DNA of 64,000 nt, from contig NZ_JAAUOE010000022.1 of the NCBI RefSeq assembly GCF_017114915.1, positions 35,776-99,775 on the forward strand. Direction: 5' to 3'. Under the pieces are notes generated by a model. It worked only from the letters and a program-made list of their open reading frames with translations, did no database searches and was not told the DNA's origin. Within the stretch, counting starts at the first letter, position 1; every line of letters begins with the position of its first letter. Origin of the DNA: Pseudomonas frederiksbergensis. Its GTDB lineage: Bacteria; Pseudomonadota; Gammaproteobacteria; Pseudomonadales; Pseudomonadaceae. Of the stretch, positions 52,867-61,151 are shown in pieces. The position numbers and the translations under genes are program-made.

Positions 52867-55011
52867 TCAGGAAATTTCACGACGGAATGGCGGCAACGCA
52901 TTGAGAATAGCTTTGCCGTAGCGCTGCGTGACCAGACGGCGGTCAAGCAGAGTGATGGTGCCGCGATCTTCCTCGGTTCGCAGCAGGCGACCGCAGGCCT
53001 GGACCAGTTTCAGCGAGGCGTCTGGCACGGAGATTTCCATGAACGGATTGCCGCCACGGGCCTCGATCCACTCAGCCAGCGCGGCTTCGACCGGATCGTC
53101 GGGCACCGAGAACGGGATCTTGGCGATCACCACGTGTTCGCAGTAGGCACCGGGCAAGTCCACGCCTTCGGCAAAACTCGCCAGGCCGAACAGCACGCTG
53201 GAATCCCCGCCATCGACCCGCGCCTTGTGCTTGTTCAGGGTTTCCTGTTTGGACAGGTTGCCTTGAATGAACACTTGCTTGCGCCAGTCGCGATCCAGAC
53301 CGTCGAACACGTCCTGCATCTGTTTGCGGGACGAGAACAGCACCAGGGTGCCACGGGAGCCCTCGACCAGTTCCGGCAAGTCGCGAATGATCGCCGCGGT
53401 GTGCGCCGGCGCATCGCGCGGGTCGGCTTTGAGGTCCGGCACCCGCAGCACGCCGGCGTCGGCGTGATGGAACGGGCTCGGGACCACCGCGGTCACGGCG
53501 GTTTTAGGCAGGCCGGCGCGCATGCGGAAGCGGTCGAAGGTGCCGAGGGCGGTCAGGGTCGCCGAGGTCACCAGCGCCCCGTAAGCCACATTCCACAGGT
53601 TGCGCCGCAGCATTTCCGCCGCGAGGATCGGGCTGGCATTGACCTCGATGTCGAACAGCGAACCGCTTTCGGCCAGGGTCAGCCAGCGGGCCATGGGCGG
53701 GCTGTCTTCCGGGTCTTCGACGGTGAAGGCGGTCCACAACTCCCAGTTGCCCGAAGAACGCGACAGCAGGCTGCCGAACAGCGGATACCACTCTTCGGCC
53801 TGGTTGCTGGCGATGCCGATGTTGACCTCGCCGTCCATGCCTTCCTTGAGCAATTCGGTGAGCCGGGTGAACAGGTCGGTCAGCCGGGCAAAGCCCTTCT
53901 TCAGCTCGATGCCCATTTCGCGCATGTGTTCGGGAATCACCCCGCCGACGAAACGGTGACGCGGCCGCTCGCGACCTTCGACGTCTTCGCCGGGCTTGAA
54001 GTCGGCAACCTGCTCACAGGCAGTGAACATGAATTGTTGCTGGGTCTTGATCTCCCGGGCCAGCTCCGGCACCTGCTCGATCAACTTGCCCAGATCCCCC
54101 GGCAACGGGTGCTGGGCGAGTAATTTGGTGAGGTTCTTGGCGGTGGTTTCCAGCCAGTCGGCGGTGGAGCGCAGGCGTGTGTAATGGGCGAAGTGGCCGA
54201 TGGCTTTGTCCGGCAGGTGATGGCCCTCGTCGAACACGTAGATGGTGTCGCGCGGGTCCGGCAATACCGCGCCGCCGCCCAGGGCCAGGTCGGCCAGGAC
54301 CATGTCGTGGTTGGTGACGATCACGTCGACCTTGCCCATGCCTTCGCGGGCCTTGTAGAAGGCGCACTGGCCGAAGTTCGGGCAATGACGGTTGGTGCAT
54401 TGGCTGTGATCGGTGGTCAGGCGCGCCCAGTCGGCGTCTTCCAGCGCCGTCGACCAACTGTCGCGGTCGCCGTCCCATTTATTGCCGGCAAGCTTCTCGA
54501 TCATGCTGGTGAACAGCTTCTGGCTGGCCTCATCGACCTCGATCTTGAAGCCTTCTTCCTCGAACAGCTGCGCGGTGGCGGTTTGCGCATGACCTTCCTG
54601 GAGCAACATGTCGAGCTTGGACAGGCACATGTAGCGCCCCCGCCCCTTGGCCAGGGCGAAGCTGAAATTCAGCCCGCTGTTGCGCATCAGGTCGGGCAGA
54701 TCCTTGTAGACGATCTGCTCTTGCAAAGCCACGGTGGCCGTGGCGATCACCAGACGCTTGCCGGCAGCCTTGGCGGCGGGAATGGCCGCCAGGCTGTAGG
54801 CCACGGTTTTGCCGGTACCGGTGCCGGCTTCCACCGCGACAATCGCGGGGTCGCCATTGCGCCGGCCTTCGTCGTCGGTGTCGATGTCACCGAGGACTTT
54901 GGCGATTTCGGCAATCATCAGGCGTTGGCCGTAGCGCGGTTTGAGGCTCTTGGCTTCAAGAAAACGCGAATAGGCGCCCTGGATCGTGGTTTTGAGTTCA
55001 GTGCTGATCAT
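52867..55011 (-). CDS. dinG: ATP-dependent DNA helicase DinG
   Basis: 714 aa. Superfamily 2 XPD-like helicase: Q-like YGQRLMIAEIAKVL, Walker A VEAGTGTGKTVAYSLAAIP, Fe-S cysteines (GRYMCLS; QCTNRHCPNFGQCAFYK), VIVTNHDMVLAD, DEAH-type VFDEGHHLPD, and C-terminal ALVTSATLTALGTFDRF, RGTLVLFSSRKQMQDV and QACGRLLRTEEDRGTI. It unwinds forked DNA, D-loops and R-loops 5' to 3'. A LexA-type box stands directly upstream. Confidence 0.96.
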   Translation of the reverse strand: MISTELKTTIQGAYSRFLEAKSLKPRYGQRLMIAEIAKVLGDIDTDDEGRRNGDPAIVAVEAGTGTGKTVAYSLAAIPAAKAAGKRLVIATATVALQEQIVYKDLPDLMRNSGLNFSFALAKGRGRYMCLSKLDMLLQEGHAQTATAQLFEEEGFKIEVDEASQKLFTSMIEKLAGNKWDGDRDSWSTALEDADWARLTTDHSQCTNRHCPNFGQCAFYKAREGMGKVDVIVTNHDMVLADLALGGGAVLPDPRDTIYVFDEGHHLPDKAIGHFAHYTRLRSTADWLETTAKNLTKLLAQHPLPGDLGKLIEQVPELAREIKTQQQFMFTACEQVADFKPGEDVEGRERPRHRFVGGVIPEHMREMGIELKKGFARLTDLFTRLTELLKEGMDGEVNIGIASNQAEEWYPLFGSLLSRSSGNWELWTAFTVEDPEDSPPMARWLTLAESGSLFDIEVNASPILAAEMLRRNLWNVAYGALVTSATLTALGTFDRFRMRAGLPKTAVTAVVPSPFHHADAGVLRVPDLKADPRDAPAHTAAIIRDLPELVEGSRGTLVLFSSRKQMQDVFDGLDRDWRKQVFIQGNLSKQETLNKHKARVDGGDSSVLFGLASFAEGVDLPGAYCEHVVIAKIPFSVPDDPVEAALAEWIEARGGNPFMEISVPDASLKLVQACGRLLRTEEDRGTITLLDRRLVTQRYGKAILNALPPFRREIS

Positions 55012-55034
55012 GGATTGTCGGGGCGCAAAAAAGG

Positions 55035-55050
55035 CTGGATAAATTTTCAG
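55035..55050. promoter_or_regulatory. LexA-type SOS box of dinG
   Basis: CTGGATAAATTTTCAG has the CTG-N10-CAG frame of LexA boxes with an AT-rich centre, 23 bp before the dinG start. DinG is a known SOS gene in E. coli. Confidence 0.65.
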
Positions 55051-55111
55051 TACTTGGGATCGGCCGCTATCATACCCCGCTAATTAATCCCGCGCAGAAC
55101 GGAGTACCCCA

Positions 55112-55570
55112 ATGACACCTTTTGGCATCGTTTATACCCTGCATGTCCTGGCCGCCCTGGTGTGGGTCGGCGGCATGTTTTTCGCCTGGATGGTCCTGCG
55201 CCCGGCGGCGATGAAGGCGCTGGAAGGCCCTGCCCGGTTGAAGCTGTGGGTGGAAGTGTTTCAAGGTTTTTTCCGCTGGGTCTGGATCGCGGTGGTGCTT
55301 TTGCCGATCAGCGGTGTGGGCATGATTCATTTGCAGTTCGCCGGGTTTGAAGCGGCGCCGCGCTATGTGCAGGTGATGATGGGATTGTATGTGGTGATGA
55401 CGGCGCTGTTTATCCGGATTCAGGCGTTGCTGCTGCCGGAACTGCGCACGGCGGTGGCGGCACAGGACTGGCCGGCGGGTGCGGCGACGCTGGGCAGGAT
55501 TCGTCGGTTGGTGGGGATTAACCTGTTGGTCGGGTTGGCGTTGGTGGCGATTGCTGCGGCCCGGCCGTGA
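55112..55570 (+). CDS. CopD-family four-helix membrane protein
   Basis: 152 aa, four membrane helices: IVYTLHVLAALVWVGGMFFA, WVWIAVVLLPISGVGMIHLQ, VQVMMGLYVVMTALFIRIQA and LVGINLLVGLALVAIAAARP. HVLAALVWVGGMFFAWMVLR with its paired His and Trp is the CopD/YkoC-like opening. Possible copper or haem-linked role, unproven. Divergent from dinG. Its stop codon TGA is the start of a GATCGTTCCCACGC repeat. Confidence 0.82.
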   Translation: MTPFGIVYTLHVLAALVWVGGMFFAWMVLRPAAMKALEGPARLKLWVEVFQGFFRWVWIAVVLLPISGVGMIHLQFAGFEAAPRYVQVMMGLYVVMTALFIRIQALLLPELRTAVAAQDWPAGAATLGRIRRLVGINLLVGLALVAIAAARP

Positions 55571-55670
55571 TCGTTCCCACGCTCTGCGTGGGAATGCCTC
55601 AAGAGACGCTCTGCGTCCAGTGACGCGCAGCGTCACGGGCTGCATTCCTTTGCTGCGCGTGGGAACGATC
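55569..55670. repeat. GATCGTTCCCACGC-type repeat, overlapping a stop codon
   Basis: GATCGTTCCCACGCTCTGCG on the left, GCGCGTGGGAACGATC on the right, with GACGCTCTGCGTC and CAGCGTCAC arms inside. As at 30433 the TGA of the preceding gene reads into GATCG. Confidence 0.8.
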
Positions 55671-55686
55671 GTCTCTCAGAAACTGC

Positions 55687-56445
55687 TTACAACCGCTGAA
55701 TCGTCACCGAACCCGTCGCCCCGGCAGGCCCTGGCTGGCCGTCAGCACCGGGGCGACCGCTCTTGCCGCCATCGGCTTTATAGACAATGCAGCCCTTGGC
55801 CTTGCCACCCGCTCCCGGTTTGCCACCCGGCCCGGCCGCGCCACCGGCCCCGCCCGCGACCTCGACCTTGATCTGCTGCGCCGGGTAATCACGCGGCACT
55901 TCCAGATGAACCAGCGCTCCAGGCGCACCCGGCTGGCCATCGCTACCGTCACTGCCATCGGCGCCGCGACCGGCCTGGCCCCAGGTGCAACCCGGTGCCT
56001 GCCCGTTGGCCCCATCGAGGCCGAAAAACCCCGGGGCGCCCGTGCCACCGCGAGCATCCACCGACAACTGCGGCGCGTTCAGCGCCTTGATTTGCACATT
56101 CAGGTTGCGCCCGGAGCGGGCGGCCTTGAGGTAAGTCCCGGGGGCGCCCCGTGCGGTGATCTGGCTGCCTTCGGCCAACTCCGCCCGGCTGACCTTCAAC
56201 GCCAGCGCCTGTTCGCCCGGCACAATGGCGATCCGCGCGTCGCGCCCCAGGCGCAGCTCACCGACGATCACTTCGGTCACGTTCGAGGGAATCAGCAAGG
56301 TACCGTGATCGGCGACTTCCAGCCGTTCCAGTTGCAAGGAACTGGCGGTGTTGGGCAAACGCATCAGCGAGTTGGTTTCGACGCTCACCACCTGGGCGCA
56401 GGCCAATGGGCTGATGAGTGCAGCGAGCAGACAGAGTTTACGCAT
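55687..56445 (-). CDS. Exported collagen-like protein
   Basis: 252 aa from ATG 56443-56445 (MRKLCLLAALISPLACAQ), signal peptide. The first half is strand-rich (LQLERLEVADHGTLLIPSNV, VGELRLGRDARIAIVPGE). The second half has G-x-y runs: GADGSDGSDGQPGAPGALVH, AGGAGGAAGPGGKPGAGGKA and GKSGRPGADGQPGPAGATG. A cysteine pair frames the runs. Function unknown; surface or matrix role possible. It overlaps the DUF1145 gene end by 8 bp, so it is co-translated. Confidence 0.8.
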   Translation of the reverse strand: MRKLCLLAALISPLACAQVVSVETNSLMRLPNTASSLQLERLEVADHGTLLIPSNVTEVIVGELRLGRDARIAIVPGEQALALKVSRAELAEGSQITARGAPGTYLKAARSGRNLNVQIKALNAPQLSVDARGGTGAPGFFGLDGANGQAPGCTWGQAGRGADGSDGSDGQPGAPGALVHLEVPRDYPAQQIKVEVAGGAGGAAGPGGKPGAGGKAKGCIVYKADGGKSGRPGADGQPGPAGATGSVTIQRL

Positions 56446-56716
56446 GGGAAGACTTCGCAGTGGTCGGGGCTGGAATGGTTTGCAGGTGGAAAACACCAAA
56501 AAAGACAATCTTCAGGCGATCACGCCAAGGGTGGGCTCGACCTTTGAGGCTGCGGTTGCAGAACACCACCTCCAGAAGATGGAGCACAGCCAGCACGCTG
56601 CCGGCCAAATTGACCAGAAAGTGCAGCGGATGGACGAACGGGATGAGCAGATTGGCCAGCACCACCAACCAGAACAGCAGGGTCAACAACTTCCCCAGCC
56701 CCCAAAACACCTTCAT
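56438..56716 (-). CDS. DUF1145 membrane protein
   Basis: 92 aa. Two to three membrane helices (LGKLLTLLFWLVVLANLLIP, LVNLAGSVLAVLHLLEVVFC) then a basic HPWRDRLKIVFFGVFHLQTI. This is the usual DUF1145 layout. Function unknown. Its 3' end overlaps the collagen-like gene start. Confidence 0.85.
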   Translation of the reverse strand: MKVFWGLGKLLTLLFWLVVLANLLIPFVHPLHFLVNLAGSVLAVLHLLEVVFCNRSLKGRAHPWRDRLKIVFFGVFHLQTIPAPTTAKSSHA

Positions 56717-56890
56717 TCGCGTCCCCGTTGAGAATTATTCTTTGCACGCACAGTAACGGCTTCCACGCGGGATAAGCCAGAGGGCAACAGAAAATTCTTC
56801 CGGAAGGTCGCCGCCTGGCCGCCGGCCCCACGTGAATCGTCGTCCGGCGGCTCTATTACGGGGCTTGGTCACAGAGCTAGGTAATGCGGT

Positions 56891-57604
56891 TCAGCGATTG
56901 ATGTGCAACTCCACGCGACGGTTCTGCGCCCGCCCTTCCTCCGTGTCGTTGTCGGCCACCGGCTGGCTTTCACCCCGGCCTTCGCTGGTCAGTTTGTTCG
57001 GCGCCACCCCCTGCCGCAACAGGTAGGCCGCGACGCTGCTGGCTCGACGCTCCGACAGCTTCTGGTTATAGGTGTCTGAACCCTGGCTGTCGGTATGGCC
57101 AACGACTCTGATGCTCACCACATCGGCGCCCTGCAATTTGGCCATCAGCGAATCCAGCTCGCTGCGCGCTTCAGGCGTCAGGTCGGACTGGTTGTAAGCG
57201 AACAGCACGTTACCGTTCAGGGTGATGACTTCGGAGGCCGGTGGCTCAGCTGGTTTCACACTGACGGGGTATTGCGGCAGTGGGCAACCGTGATGTTCGA
57301 CAGGTGTGTCGGCAGGCGTGTCGGGGCAGCGATCTCGTCGATCGAAGACACCGTCATCGTCTTCATCGCCATCCTGGGCGTAACAGATCAGGCCACCGCT
57401 CAAGATACCGAGCGCCGCTCCACCCGCGGCCCAACCGCCACTTTCGATCGCGCCCAAACCGCCGCCGACCAGTCCACCGATAACACTGCAGATCGGCCAG
57501 GTACGTTGATTGAGGGGGGCGGTGCCATCGCTGTGAGTCGCGCAACCGGTCAGAAGACTGCCAAGCAGCAGAGTCGGCAAAACGGTCCTTGTGAGAACGC
57601 TCAT
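56891..57604 (-). CDS. OmpA-family lipoprotein with thrombospondin type-3 calcium motif, copy 1
   Basis: 237 aa. Lipobox LLTGCA, glycine-rich membrane-like stretch (SVIGGLVGGGLGAIESGGWA), acidic calcium-binding DGDEDDDGVFDRRDRCPDTP, then OmpA domain with VVGHTDSQGSDTYNQKLSER and RVELHINR end. It should anchor outer membrane to peptidoglycan. Near-duplicate of the next gene, 90 bp away. Confidence 0.9.
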   Translation of the reverse strand: MSVLTRTVLPTLLLGSLLTGCATHSDGTAPLNQRTWPICSVIGGLVGGGLGAIESGGWAAGGAALGILSGGLICYAQDGDEDDDGVFDRRDRCPDTPADTPVEHHGCPLPQYPVSVKPAEPPASEVITLNGNVLFAYNQSDLTPEARSELDSLMAKLQGADVVSIRVVGHTDSQGSDTYNQKLSERRASSVAAYLLRQGVAPNKLTSEGRGESQPVADNDTEEGRAQNRRVELHINR

Positions 57605-57694
57605 TGTGAATGCTCCTGTGTTACCGGCCCATACCGGTCACACAGGAGTAAAGACCCGCATCCGCGACTGTACAAGCCGCGGAGCGCGGGGGGC

Positions 57695-58390
57695 CTAGCG
57701 GTTGATTTTGATTTCCGTGCGCCGGTTCAACGCGCGACCGTCAGCGGTTTTGTTATCGGCCACCGGCTGGCTTTCACCGGCACCGGTCACAGACACGAAA
57801 CTGCTGCGCGGCACGCCTTGGGAAATCAGGTAATCCACCACCGAATGGGCGCGTCTGTCCGACAGTTTCTGGTTGTACTTATCACTGCCGACGCTGTCGG
57901 TGTGACCGGTCACGGTCAGCTGGGCGCTGGAGGACTCCTGTTTCAGGCGCGTGGCAATGGTGTTGAGTACCTCTTTGTCGGCCGGGGTGAGCTTGGACGA
58001 GTCGAACTGGAAGTGAACATCACGGATAACGATGACTTCTTCCTTGACCACCGCCTTCTCTTCGACCACTGGCGCAGGCGCGGGTGGAGGGCAGCCGTCG
58101 GCATCGACACGCACGCCTTTAGGTGTACCCGGGCACTTGTCGCGGCTGTCCGGCACACCATCGCCGTCTTCGTCGCCATCACCGTGCACCCAGCACCAGG
58201 CCGCTGCCGTGCCGCCGACCAGCAGCGCGCCATACCCCGCCCATGCCGAGCTCTCGGTCGCGCCGAGCCCCGCACCAACGACACCACCGACCGCCGCACA
58301 GGTCGGCCAGTCGGTTTTCTGCAAACCTGCGCAACCAGTCAACACACTGGTTAGCAGAACCAAAGGTAATGCTGTCCGAATTATGCTCAT
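57695..58390 (-). CDS. OmpA-family lipoprotein with thrombospondin type-3 calcium motif, copy 2
   Basis: 231 aa. Lipobox VLTGCA, glycine-rich segment (AAVGGVVGAGLGATESSAWA), DGDEDGDGVPDSRDKCPGTP, a Pro/Val/Glu linker (PPPAPAPVVEEKAVVKEE), then OmpA domain (FQFDSSKLTPADKEVLNTIA, VTGHTDSVGSDKYNQKLSDR). Same layout as copy 1; the two form a tandem pair. Confidence 0.92.
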   Translation of the reverse strand: MSIIRTALPLVLLTSVLTGCAGLQKTDWPTCAAVGGVVGAGLGATESSAWAGYGALLVGGTAAAWCWVHGDGDEDGDGVPDSRDKCPGTPKGVRVDADGCPPPAPAPVVEEKAVVKEEVIVIRDVHFQFDSSKLTPADKEVLNTIATRLKQESSSAQLTVTGHTDSVGSDKYNQKLSDRRAHSVVDYLISQGVPRSSFVSVTGAGESQPVADNKTADGRALNRRTEIKINR

Positions 58391-58568
58391 CTAGTTTTCT
58401 CCTGAGGGATCGGCTAATAACCGATTCAGGGAGTAAAGACCGGAGTGTTAATCTCCGCCAGCAATAGGCCATTGCTGTTTTGCCCTATGTTCACGGAAGA
58501 TCGCTGCTTTTGGCTTAAACCCGCTCGGCAAGACACGTTAGTCTTGGTGTTCTGATTGAGGATCTTCG

Positions 58569-59066
58569 ATGATTGCAGGTATTTCTTCGCGCACGCCCCA
58601 GCAGGCGTTAGCCGCTTTGCTTGATCGTTACGCCCCGGCGCGTCTGTTGCTGATTGGCGCCAGCGAATTCCCCGCGCTCGAGGCGTTCAAACTCGCGCAC
58701 CCGGACAGCCTCGTCGCCTTTGCCGCGCCCGGGCCACTGCCGGCCGAACTGGCGGCGCAACGGTTCGATCTGGCGCTGGTGGTCGATTGCCTCGAACACT
58801 TGCCCAAGCGCGACGGTTTGAATCTGCTCGGTGGGATACGCAATCTCAATGCCAGTCGCATTGCGGTGCTGGCCGACTTGCCGGCCAGCGGTTGGCAGGA
58901 GACGGATTTTTTCTCCCTGGCCTTGCAAGCCAGCGAGCGCTTCCAGCGCGACGATCAAGTGTTGACGCTGTTTACCTACGATCTGCTTGACTACAAACAG
59001 GTGCCCGACTGGCTCAATTCACGCTTCTGGGCCAATCCGGAAAACTTCGGGAAATATTGGTGGTAA
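58569..59066 (+). CDS. DUF6231-like protein with methyltransferase-like fold
   Basis: 165 aa, soluble. LLIGASEFPALEAFK looks like a degenerate SAM-binding start, FDLALVVDCLEHLPKRDGLN like the DxxEH region of methyltransferases, and LFTYDLLDYKQVPDWLNSRF closes with WANPENFGKYWW. No catalytic set can be named. Ends 4 bp before the YchJ-type gene, so co-transcribed. Confidence 0.78.
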   Translation: MIAGISSRTPQQALAALLDRYAPARLLLIGASEFPALEAFKLAHPDSLVAFAAPGPLPAELAAQRFDLALVVDCLEHLPKRDGLNLLGGIRNLNASRIAVLADLPASGWQETDFFSLALQASERFQRDDQVLTLFTYDLLDYKQVPDWLNSRFWANPENFGKYWW

Positions 59067-59070
59067 CGCA

Positions 59071-59547
59071 ATGAGTACATCCATTTGCCCTTGCGGCAGC
59101 GGCACGCTGCTCGATGCCTGTTGCGGCCATTACCATGCCGGCCATCCGGCCCCTAGCGCCGAACTCCTGATGCGTTCGCGCTACAGCGCCTATGTGCTGG
59201 GGCTGATCGATTATCTGGTGGCGACCACCCTGCCCGCGCAACAGGCCGGCCTGGATCGCCAGTCGATCAGTGACTGGAGCGCCCAAAGCACCTGGCTGGG
59301 CCTGGAGGTGGAAAACGCCGAAGTCTTCGGCGGTCAGCCGGAGCACGCCTTCGTCACCTTCACTGCTCGCTGGCACGACAGCAGCGGCGAACACAGCCAC
59401 CGCGAACGTTCATCCTTTGTACAGAACGCCGGCCGCTGGTACTTCATCGACCCCACCGTGCCGCTCAAGGCCGGGCGCAACGATGCGTGCCCGTGCGCCA
59501 GCGGGCAGAAGTTCAAGAAGTGTTGCGCGAGTTATTTCAGCGCTTGA
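59071..59547 (+). CDS. YchJ-family SEC-C protein
   Basis: 158 aa from ATG 59071. Two Cys-rich ends: SICPCGSGTLLDACCGHYH at the start and NDACPCASGQKFKKCCASYF at the end (SEC-C zinc motif C-x-C-x8-C-C/H). The middle is the YchJ NTF2-like domain (LMRSRYSAYVLGLIDYLVAT, FVTFTARW). Function unknown, perhaps ribosome or SecA-related as other SEC-C proteins. Confidence 0.9.
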   Translation: MSTSICPCGSGTLLDACCGHYHAGHPAPSAELLMRSRYSAYVLGLIDYLVATTLPAQQAGLDRQSISDWSAQSTWLGLEVENAEVFGGQPEHAFVTFTARWHDSSGEHSHRERSSFVQNAGRWYFIDPTVPLKAGRNDACPCASGQKFKKCCASYFSA

Positions 59548-59555
59548 GGGAGCCC

Positions 59556-59696
59556 TGTAGCAGCTGCCGAGCCTGCGAGGCTGCGTTCGGCTGCGCAGCA
59601 GTCGCGAAACCGGGCGGTGCGGTGTTTCAGATAAACAGAGGCGCCAGGGTTGGCGACTGCTGCGCAGCCGAACGCAGGCTTCGCCAGCGGCTACAA
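59556..59696. repeat. Inverted repeat of a different REP family (CTGCCGAGCCTGCGAGGCTG type)
   Basis: GCGTTCGGCTGCGCAGCAGT on the left and its complement ACTGCTGCGCAGCCGAACGC on the right, with flanking GTAGCAGCTGCCGA and CCAGCGGCTACAA arms. Located between the YchJ gene and the next lipoprotein gene. Confidence 0.8.
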
Positions 59697-59712
59697 AGGG
59701 AGAATCACGACC

Positions 59713-60198
59713 ATGAACACCCAGCGGCGCACATTGCAGCTGCTTACCCTGCTCCTGTTCCTGGGACTCGGCGGTTGCGTCTCGTGGTTCAGTAACGACC
59801 TGCCGGACCCGCAGGTGCATCTGGTCAAGGTCGAGGTGGTCCGGGCCAAGTTGCTGGAGCAGAAATTCCTGCTGCATTTTCGCGTCGACAACCCCAATGA
59901 CGAAGACCTGACGGTGCGCGCTCTGGAATATCGCATTCACCTGGGGGACATGCTGCTGACCGAAGGCGAGCATGACCATTGGTTCACCATCGGCCCCAAG
60001 CGCAGTGCCTACTTCAAGGTGCCGATTCGCACCAACCTGTGGCCCAAAGTCCGGGACCTGGTGAAACTGCTGAAAAAACCCGAGCAACCGATTCCCTATC
60101 GTCTGGAAGGTGAACTGGAAACCGGAATATTCATCGCGCACTACGTGCACGTGGCGCGCAATGGCGTGATAATCGCCGCCGATTTAATTCCGGAGTGA
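59713..60198 (+). CDS. LEA type 2 (WHy) domain lipoprotein
   Basis: 161 aa from ATG 59713 with AAGGGAG upstream. Lipobox LGGCV. Then PDPQVHLVKVEVVRAKLLEQ, KFLLHFRVDNPNDEDLTVRA, ALEYRIHLGDMLLTEGE: the WHy/LEA type 2 pattern (hydrophobic strand plus NPN). Such proteins protect against desiccation or envelope stress. Followed at once by the small SEC-C gene. Confidence 0.88.
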   Translation: MNTQRRTLQLLTLLLFLGLGGCVSWFSNDLPDPQVHLVKVEVVRAKLLEQKFLLHFRVDNPNDEDLTVRALEYRIHLGDMLLTEGEHDHWFTIGPKRSAYFKVPIRTNLWPKVRDLVKLLKKPEQPIPYRLEGELETGIFIAHYVHVARNGVIIAADLIPE

Positions 60199-60203
60199 CC
60201 CCG

Positions 60204-60410
60204 ATGACCCAGCAACCCCACGTCCATGGCCCTGACTGCAACCACGATCATGACCATCACCACCATGATCACGACCATGGCCATGTCCACGGCCCGAACT
60301 GCGGCCACGCCCACCAGGAACCGGTGCGCAACGCCCTGAAAGACGTCGGCCGCAACGACCCTTGCCCTTGCGGCAACGGCAAGAAATTCAAGAAGTGCCA
60401 CGGGGCTTGA
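60204..60410 (+). CDS. Small His-rich SEC-C metal-binding protein
   Basis: 68 aa from ATG 60204. His/Asp-rich first half (CNHDHDHHHHDHDHGHVHGP) then SEC-C zinc motif RNDPCPCGNGKKFKKCHG. Five bases behind the LEA-type gene. A metal-handling role is suggested by the histidines; function unknown. Confidence 0.85.
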   Translation: MTQQPHVHGPDCNHDHDHHHHDHDHGHVHGPNCGHAHQEPVRNALKDVGRNDPCPCGNGKKFKKCHGA

Positions 60411-60445
60411 GGCTTCGGGCGGATAATTTCTTCGCCTGTTGAATC

Positions 60446-60569
60446 GCTTTCGCGGGCAAGCCTCGCTCCTGTAGGAGTGGGCTTGCCCGCGAAGACGTCG
60501 GTACAGTCAACATTGATGTCGCCTGACACACCGCTTTCGCGGGCAAGCCCGCTCCTACACTGGCATTAG
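60446..60569. repeat. REP cluster, three elements
   Basis: GCTTTCGCGGGCAAGCCTCG, then TAGGAGTGGGCTTGCCCGCG, then GCTTTCGCGGGCAAGCCCGC. The stretch between the last two repeats the spacer GACGTCGGTACA...CTGACACA seen at 34674-34797. Confidence 0.85.
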
Positions 60570-60593
60570 GGCGAGCCTCGCGCCTACAAGTTT

Positions 60594-61151
60594 TCAGTCG
60601 CTCATGAGAATGTTCGCGGTGTTGACGACCGTCACATACTCCCCATGCAGATTCCCCAGCGACATCGCATGCACTTCTTCGGCCGAATGGGCATTGCCAA
60701 AAAAGTCCGCTTTGTCGAAGGTAAAACACGCATCCTGCGCAACCCATGCCTCAAACCCCAGATTCCCGGCCGTTCTCGCCGTAGACTCCACCGAATTGTG
60801 GGTCGCCACGCCCACGATGATCAACTGATCGATCCCCGCCTCGCGCAAACGCGCCTCCAGCCCCGTCGCACAAAACGCATCCGGCACTTGCTTCTGAACC
60901 AGCCACTCACCGGCCGATGGCTGGAATCGTTCCTGAAACTCCACCCCCGATTGCTGCGGCCAGAACACCGAATCCGCTGAGCGGGACAGGTGCTGCACAT
61001 GAATCACCGACCGTCCGGTTCGACGCCAATGCCCCAGCAATTCCAGCATGCGTTCTTCGGCCTGAGGGTTGTTTCGACGACCCAGCCTGGGATGCAGAAT
61101 GCCTTTTTGTTGATCGATGATGATCAGCGCTGCGTTTGTCTTGAGCTCCAT
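60594..61151 (-). CDS. Isochorismatase-like hydrolase without the catalytic cysteine
   Basis: 185 aa from ATG 61149-61151 (MELKTNAALIIIDQQKGILH). Asp13 and Lys87 of the cysteine-hydrolase triad are present, but the nucleophile position reads Ser120 (IVGVATHNSVESTARTAGNL). FTFDKADFFGNAHSAEEVHA is a typical later segment. A related branch of this fold has no cysteine, so the activity is uncertain. Alone on its strand. Confidence 0.88.
   Translation of the reverse strand: MELKTNAALIIIDQQKGILHPRLGRRNNPQAEERMLELLGHWRRTGRSVIHVQHLSRSADSVFWPQQSGVEFQERFQPSAGEWLVQKQVPDAFCATGLEARLREAGIDQLIIVGVATHNSVESTARTAGNLGFEAWVAQDACFTFDKADFFGNAHSAEEVHAMSLGNLHGEYVTVVNTANILMSD

Noticed and set aside
60446..60569. Possible CRISPR array from repeated palindromes
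   Set aside because: Units are REP palindromes in alternating orientation with the same spacer as another locus; no regular repeat-spacer order and no cas genes.
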